This document shows, one piece after another, positions 37,087 through 64,000 of a stretch of DNA of 64,000 nt. The stretch is from Anthopleura xanthogrammica (taxonomy: Eukaryota; Cnidaria; Anthozoa; Actiniaria; Actiniidae). Within the stretch, counting starts at the first letter, position 1. The number at the start of each line of letters is the position of its first letter. The position numbers and the translations under genes were made by a program. Under the pieces are notes generated by a model. It ran no database searches. It saw only the letters and a list, made by a program, of their open reading frames with translations, and was not told the DNA's origin. The stretch spans positions 7,367,414-7,431,413 of the forward strand of contig OZ025216.1 of NCBI GenBank assembly GCA_964019055.1, read 5' to 3'.

Positions 37087-37144
37087 AAGATTCTCTTCAT
37101 CATTAAGTGTTATTAAAATAACACTTAATGATGAAGAGAATCTT
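37087..37144. repeat. 58-bp near-perfect palindrome
   Basis: Two 28-bp arms (AAGATTCTCTTCATCATTAA, GTGTTATT and their exact complement) meet at a 2-bp centre. It lies about 0.95 kb upstream of the C3 start. Confidence 0.9.
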
Positions 37145-37943
37145 AAACACAAACACCTCGCAGCAACCGATTAATAACATCAAAGCATTGAACATATAAA
37201 CACAGTTAGGTGTGGAGAGATGAGCCAAACAAAAAAACGCATCGATAGAAACGATGTCAGCGGTGATCATAACCGCTAGAGGGCCCCTACGAGTACACTA
37301 CATAAGCTAGAGACATAAAACTGTACCTTGTGATGCTGTTCTTGCCGTATAAAAGAAATGAATTCACACGTTAGATGAACGGACGTGATAACTGTAGTAT
37401 TGATCTGATCTGAATACTCTGAGCGTATCGTATTTTATCTGCTGACCCAACTCGGGATTGTTCGAGCCATGACGTCATTCCTAGCCTTCCGGCGGCAGTT
37501 GTCCCGGGTAGATTCACTGAGTTTCTTGTTTAATCCTGCAGTAAGTGGAGCTATCGGAATGCCCTGAACCTTTCCAGGAAACTTCATGTCCCTTACAAAC
37601 TTATTTTGTTCGAGTTTAACGAAAAGCAAAACTATTATTTCAATTGATTTTTTTTTTCCTGAGGTATATGTCCCGAGATATATGTACTTGTATTTCTTGT
37701 TATGCGAATACTTCTTTCCCCGGTTTCCTACTTCAAGAGAGCTCGTCCTCTACCACTTCCAATCATCCTCTACCACTCCCCATGTAATATCGACTTTTTT
37801 CCATGTGAGATCAGTCATTATTCCTCATTTCGCACGTTTTTTTTATTAAAATATTCAGTTCCGTCAGTGGTTTGTTTGGTTAGTATTTCGTTGAAGCGAA
37901 GAAGGAAGAAGAAGAAAAGTGTTCCTATCATCAAATAAGTTAA

Positions 37944-38091
37944 TCCTTTTAAAACGTCATTTCCGATACCTTTTAATTGACCAATCAAACCGTTGTTTCG
38001 ATTCCTTACTCTTCTTCCGCTGAGGTGATGTATAAACCCCTTTTGGGTTATTGAGCAAACTAGTTCATCGCGTGGCGATAGAGGTTGCAAG
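37944..38091 (+). promoter_or_regulatory. C3 promoter, copy 1
   Basis: In order: ACGTCATTTCC (half CRE next to an ETS-like TTTCC, about 37954), CCAATCAAA (37981), CTTCTTCCGC (ETS-like GCGGAAG on the other strand, 38011-38020) and TATAAA (38031-38036), then the ATG 61 bp after the TATA start. The same blocks in the same order and nearly the same spacing occur before the two downstream copies, so conservation between copies supports them as functional sites. Confidence 0.75.
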
Positions 38092-60433
<22,342 letters not shown>

Positions 60434-61924
60434 ATCAGCTGACAGTAGCACACGATAGAATAGCTGCATGTTTTAGTAAAGAACTAAAGCAATTAAATTA
60501 TTGAGTTTTAGTTCCAGAGATTTTATAGAGATTTTATGATAAATTGTCAAAGAGCTTCACAAGGGTTAAAGCACAAGGAGGGATTTTGCACGGATTTTAC
60601 AATATTATGCATAAAATATGTTATGAAAGCTAAATTATTAAACATAGTTTTCGAAAAGATTTTCAAAATGTTCGCTTTAAACGTCATTCAAACGTCATTT
60701 CCGATTTTTCAGAAATTCGGCCACGTTGATCAAAAACGGCTTGTCAGAATTTTGATAACTATTTTAGATTAGCCACTATTGCGTATCAAAGTTGAATGAT
60801 AAAGTTTGGGATGTACAAGGCTACAAACAAAACTATATCTTTAAAACAAAGAAAAAAATCCAATCCATCCAATCCAATCCATCCATCAATTAATGATCTA
60901 TAAGCTCCCAAAGTTTGGATTCAATCAGAATGAATAATAAAATTTTTAAACTTAAAAGTATGCGAATTTTCCTGGCTGAAAACTAAGAGAAAACCCCGTT
61001 TATTCATACCCCTATTGTTATGACCTTCTCAAGTATGATAAGGTCTGGGATTTGGGCAAAACATTCAAATTTGCCTTAATCATGTTTGAAACAGAATAAT
61101 AAATAGATTTTAGACTACACGATATATTTCAACGAACTTTGACTTATTTTCGGAGGTCATTAACGTTTTCTCTCATAGTTGTCTTGTAAGATCTTGTAAA
61201 CGCTCGACCCGATAGTCTCGTGATGCTACGCTCGTCGCGATACCGCCGGTTCGTCGAAGCGGCGTACTCATCTATGATAAGAGCTATTGGCTATTGGACC
61301 ACAACACACACTGTTGCCCGCGAACTGCGGAGGCAGGGAATATACAATGAGATAACATATGATAATATATACAATGAGAATTGGAGTAGCCGAAAAACGC
61401 TGCTGTCTATGAGAGTGGTCAGCGGTATATTCATTTAAACTCATGATCAAGGCGCTGTGCTAACCTGAGTATCAGGCCCTTGGGGGTTTTGGGTAATGGG
61501 GTGGGGTGGAGTTCGAAACCGTGTTTCTCAGTAACTACGAATTCGACGAACATTTTGCTTCACAGGTGAACGAAGGGATATTTTACTAAAAAAATTGGGT
61601 GTCATTCGCTTGGAACAAGCTGCAGCCATGAGCTAGTGGAGTTCATCAACAGCGAATTAGACTGGGAAGCCTCCTACCATTTGATTCAGTAAATAACCCT
61701 CAAAACTCGTCAAAAATCTACAGAATGACACAACCGATAAGTCGATTTCCAAATAAAATACAGCATATTCTAAATGCCCATACATTCTCTTACAAATGTA
61801 GAGAGTTTGGGTTGCCTGTGATCAAGCGTCTTATTTCTCCGAGTACTAAAACTCTTAAAGTTCAAACATCAATTTCGGGATCAATCGATCGTTGCAGGAT
61901 TTGCTCCAAAACTCAGTATTTCAT
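60434..61924. other. Spacer between C3 and the second promoter copy
   Basis: Contains the C3 3' untranslated region. An AATAAA at 60936-60941, about 500 bp past the stop, is the best candidate poly(A) signal, and an ATTAAA-type site lies near 60494. The rest shows no exon or mobile element that I recognise. Confidence 0.5.
60936..60941 (+). terminator. Candidate C3 poly(A) signal
   Basis: AATAAA in AT-rich sequence, 503 bp after the stop codon. Chosen on position only. Confidence 0.4.
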
Positions 61925-62118
61925 TGTAAGGAAGAAGGAAGAAGAAATTAAACGGTTTTCTTTCATCATAGAATATGATCATTTTAAAAGGTCATTTCCG
62001 ATACATTGTAATTAGCCAATCAAATTGTTGTTTGGATTTTTTATTCTTCTTCCGCTGAGGGGATATATAAACCCCTATAAAATATCGTGAAAACTAGTTC
62101 CTCGAAAGAGGTTGCAAG
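61925..62118 (+). promoter_or_regulatory. C3 promoter, copy 2
   Basis: Starts with the purine block GGAAGAAGGAAGAAGAAATT that also precedes copies 1 and 3. Then follow GGTCATTTCCGATAC, CCAATCAAA (62016), CTTCTTCCGC (62046-62055) and TATATAAACCCC (62065). The leader GAGGTTGCAAG before the ATG is identical to copy 1. Confidence 0.75.
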
Positions 62119-62177
62119 ATGAAGATGTTGTTGTGCGTGGTCCTTTTTGCTGCAGCAAGCTGTGCAACAGCACAAAG
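62119..62177 (+). CDS. Signal-peptide exon 1 of a second C3-like gene (partial)
   Basis: Encodes MKMLLCVVLFAAASCATAQ plus two bases and ends at the donor CAAAG/GTAATA. It matches C3 exon 1 in length, phase and most codons (differences are conservative). No exon 2 like that at 40716 is found before the window ends. The continuation is either beyond 64000 or lost. Possible roles: first exon of a tandem C3 paralogue, or an orphan duplicate. Confidence 0.75.
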
Positions 62178-63709
62178 GTAATAGTCAAACTATGCAGGTA
62201 AAACCTCGCTAACCGTTAGAGAGGAAACAAACTCTGAGAGTATACCGGACAGTGGTTGAATGTCTTTGCCTATGTTTATTCTTTAAGATAAAATCACTAT
62301 TATATATATTTCATGGGATATTTTTGTGTACTTTTCGAATTGCTTGAACTACCATTTATTCGCGATCGTATTTCATTACTGCGGTTAGTAAGGGGCTTTA
62401 ATTTATTAGTTTATGGGGGGTCGGCAAAGTTGGGGGGGCCACGTTATTTTCGGAAGCTATAGAGGTGGGCTGTTACAAATTGCATGCAGCTTTATAGTGG
62501 GTTAGTAATAAACTGGATGAAACATAGGGGTTTTTTGTTATTTTTGCCGATCATGAAGGGGGTTTGTAATATTTGAAAAACAAAACAAGTGATTTTGATT
62601 TTTCCAGAGGATGACCAATAGGCATAGCATGTCATCTTAAACATGATGGCATTTCAAGTCCCCTTGACTTTGAAACTTTAGTACCTGAAAAAAATAAGAT
62701 TCAACGAAAGATCAAAGATTACATTCCAGACTCTTGGTAGAGTTCCAGCGGAATGGATCCGCCTCTCAATAATACTAGATGATAAAATACAATCCATTTG
62801 AACTCCAATACAGTGAGGGCTGCACTATTTTTGTCATGTTTACTACAGAACCAAATTGCCCGAACCATTGAAGGGTCAACGATTTCCTTCATGACTCTTG
62901 GTAGAGTTCCAATATGGTTCTCCCAATAACATGATGAAATACGATCCATTTTGGCTCATTAGATATTGTCTGGGCTGAACTTTTTTTTTTTGCCATTTTT
63001 TTTTGCCATTTTTTTTTTGCCATTTTTTTGTTTTTGTCAACCCAATGAACCGTCGTCTTATCTGATAAAAACACACTTTGTTTTGAGCGCCATGTATGAC
63101 TCCGCCCACAAAAGGAAAGAAATGTGTTTATCAGTCAGACGGCATTTCCAGGTCAATTTTGGGTTCACATCGTTTATGTAGAAGAATTCTTGCAGAAAAT
63201 AAGAGTTGTAAATCAAAGATAGAGGAAACACGGAGAAAAACAATGGGGTACGAATATCTTTGGACTAAAAGTGGAAAAATGGACAGAAATATTTACATAA
63301 ACGACGCAAACGAACAAGCGACTATGCAAAATAAATGACTGTCTGATAGAGAAATTCCTTTACCTTTGAGGGCGGACTCATATGCATATTTCTCACATGA
63401 AAACCGTGGTTTGTTGGATTCCTTAGTAGTTAAGCTTCAGATAAAAGCTGCTGCAACTGCAGAGGAATCTTCATGTTAGTGTCCCTTACAAATTTCATTT
63501 CGCTAGAAAGCTTAACTTAAGTTTAACAAAAGGATAACTTTTTCATTTCTATTTGTTTTAATCAATAGCTTTGCATTATACTTCCTGTTTTGCGTACAAG
63601 TGTTTTCTCTGTTCCCTATTTCAAGAGAGCTCGTCTTCCACCACTTCCCATATATCGACTGCATCCAAACTGTGTTCCTCATTAAGTGAAGTGAAGAAGG
63701 AAGAAGAAG
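62178..63709. other. Duplicated C3 intron-1 sequence and promoter upstream region
   Basis: Homologous to C3 intron 1 at several places: the block CTTGGTAGAGTTCCA with ATGAAATACGATC (near 39813 in C3) occurs here twice, near 62732 and 62898. CATGTCATCTTAAACATGAT near 62630 matches the C3 region near 38620 loosely. From about 63450 it matches the region upstream of C3 from 37580 (GTCCCTTACAAA, TTCAAGAGAGCTCGTC, CCACCACTTCC), that is, the start of promoter copy 3. Confidence 0.65.
62390..62600. mobile_element. GGGGGCTTTCATTTA-type inverted-repeat element, copy 2
   Basis: AAGGGGCTTTAATTTATTAG, TTATTTTCGGAAGCTATAGA and TAATAAACTGGATGAAACAT match the reverse complement of the element at 30668-30940. 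The right terminus is degraded. Confidence 0.6.
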
Positions 63710-63895
63710 GAAAAAAATGACAACGTCATTTCCAATACCTTGTAATTTGGCAATCAAACCGTAGTTTGTGTTTATATTCTTCTTCCGCTGATGATATATA
63801 AATTCCCAAGCGTTATTGAGAAGACCAGTTCTTTACGTATACGTTGCGAAAGGGTTACAAGATAAATATGTTTTTATGCATCATCTTATTTGAAC
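63710..63895 (+). pseudogene. C3 promoter and first exon, copy 3, broken
   Basis: The promoter blocks are present: ACGTCATTTCC (63723), GGCAATCAAA (63749), CTTCTTCCGC (63779-63788) and TATATAA (63795). The first ATG of the other copies is ATA here; only the second (63868) remains. After eight codons (MFLCIILF) the sequence jumps to GGGACGCAG, which in C3 is found at 38605, inside intron 1. A deletion of roughly 490 bp has thus removed the end of exon 1 and its donor. Confidence 0.75.
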
Positions 63896-64000
63896 GGGAC
63901 GCAGTACGACATGTCAAGACGCATAGCATATCATCTTATGCATGGCACGTCGAGTCCCATTGACTACAAAGCTCTCTATAAGCTGTATAGCTTACTCAGG

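Larger units (their letters stand above)
35138..37943. other. Divergent intergenic region between properdin-like gene and C3
   Basis: No exon found. It must hold the 5' regulatory DNA of both genes. Contents seen: an inverted-repeat element (36122-36418), a TGTT/TTTG run near 36908-36934, a 58-bp palindrome (37087-37144), a perfect CRE-type TGACGTCA at 37470-37477, and from about 37580 a segment homologous to that upstream of the third promoter copy at 63480 onward. Confidence 0.6.

Overview
The window is from an animal nuclear genome. The genes are split by spliceosomal introns, the DNA is AT-rich by eye, and introns and spacers are full of short inverted-repeat elements, micro- and minisatellites and poly(G)/poly(C) runs. 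The gene content (complement C3, a properdin-like protein, SURF1, prefoldin subunit 6, a RalGDS-type exchange factor) shows a metazoan. The repeat-rich style and an ancient-looking C3 make a cnidarian, probably an anthozoan, my best guess, but that is inference.

Layout. 3548-14344 (-): a 16-exon Ral guanine-nucleotide exchange factor (RasGEF_N, RasGEF, RA). 16571-19970 (-): prefoldin subunit 6 (4 exons, 129 aa). 20090-24566 (+): SURF1 (8 exons, 275 aa). Its start codon is only 119 bp from that of the prefoldin gene, so the two probably share a bidirectional promoter. 26424-35137 (-): a secreted properdin-like protein (6 exons, 320 aa: signal peptide, TB-like domain, three thrombospondin repeats, acidic Ser-Gly tail). 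38092-60433 (+): complement C3 (41 coding exons, 1,739 aa). It has a furin-type site, an anaphylatoxin domain ending in LAR, a GCGEQ thioester, the catalytic His and a C-terminal C345C domain. 61925-62177 and 63710-63895 (+): two further copies of the C3 promoter plus signal-peptide exon, one intact and one broken, pointing out of the window.

I built every gene by joining exons at GT-AG sites (one GC-AG) and checking that the phase closes to a stop codon. All five close exactly, which is the main support for the models.

How the genes fit together. C3 is the thioester protein of complement. In vertebrates properdin stabilises the C3bBb convertase. Here a properdin-like gene and C3 stand head-to-head about 2.95 kb apart, followed by C3 duplications, so 26-64 kb reads as a complement cluster. 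C3 also carries a 58-residue Lys/Arg/Asn tract at the position where vertebrate C4 is cut into alpha and gamma chains. The other three genes are housekeeping or signalling genes with no evident link to it.

Repeats. A 37-bp minisatellite of about 92 units fills practically the whole 3,444-bp intron between two thrombospondin exons. Other arrays are an octamer of 129 units, a CTGT run of 45 units, a 21-bp array inside the anaphylatoxin-coding region and a 72-bp array in the prefoldin gene. Several families of non-autonomous inverted-repeat elements occur in two or three copies.
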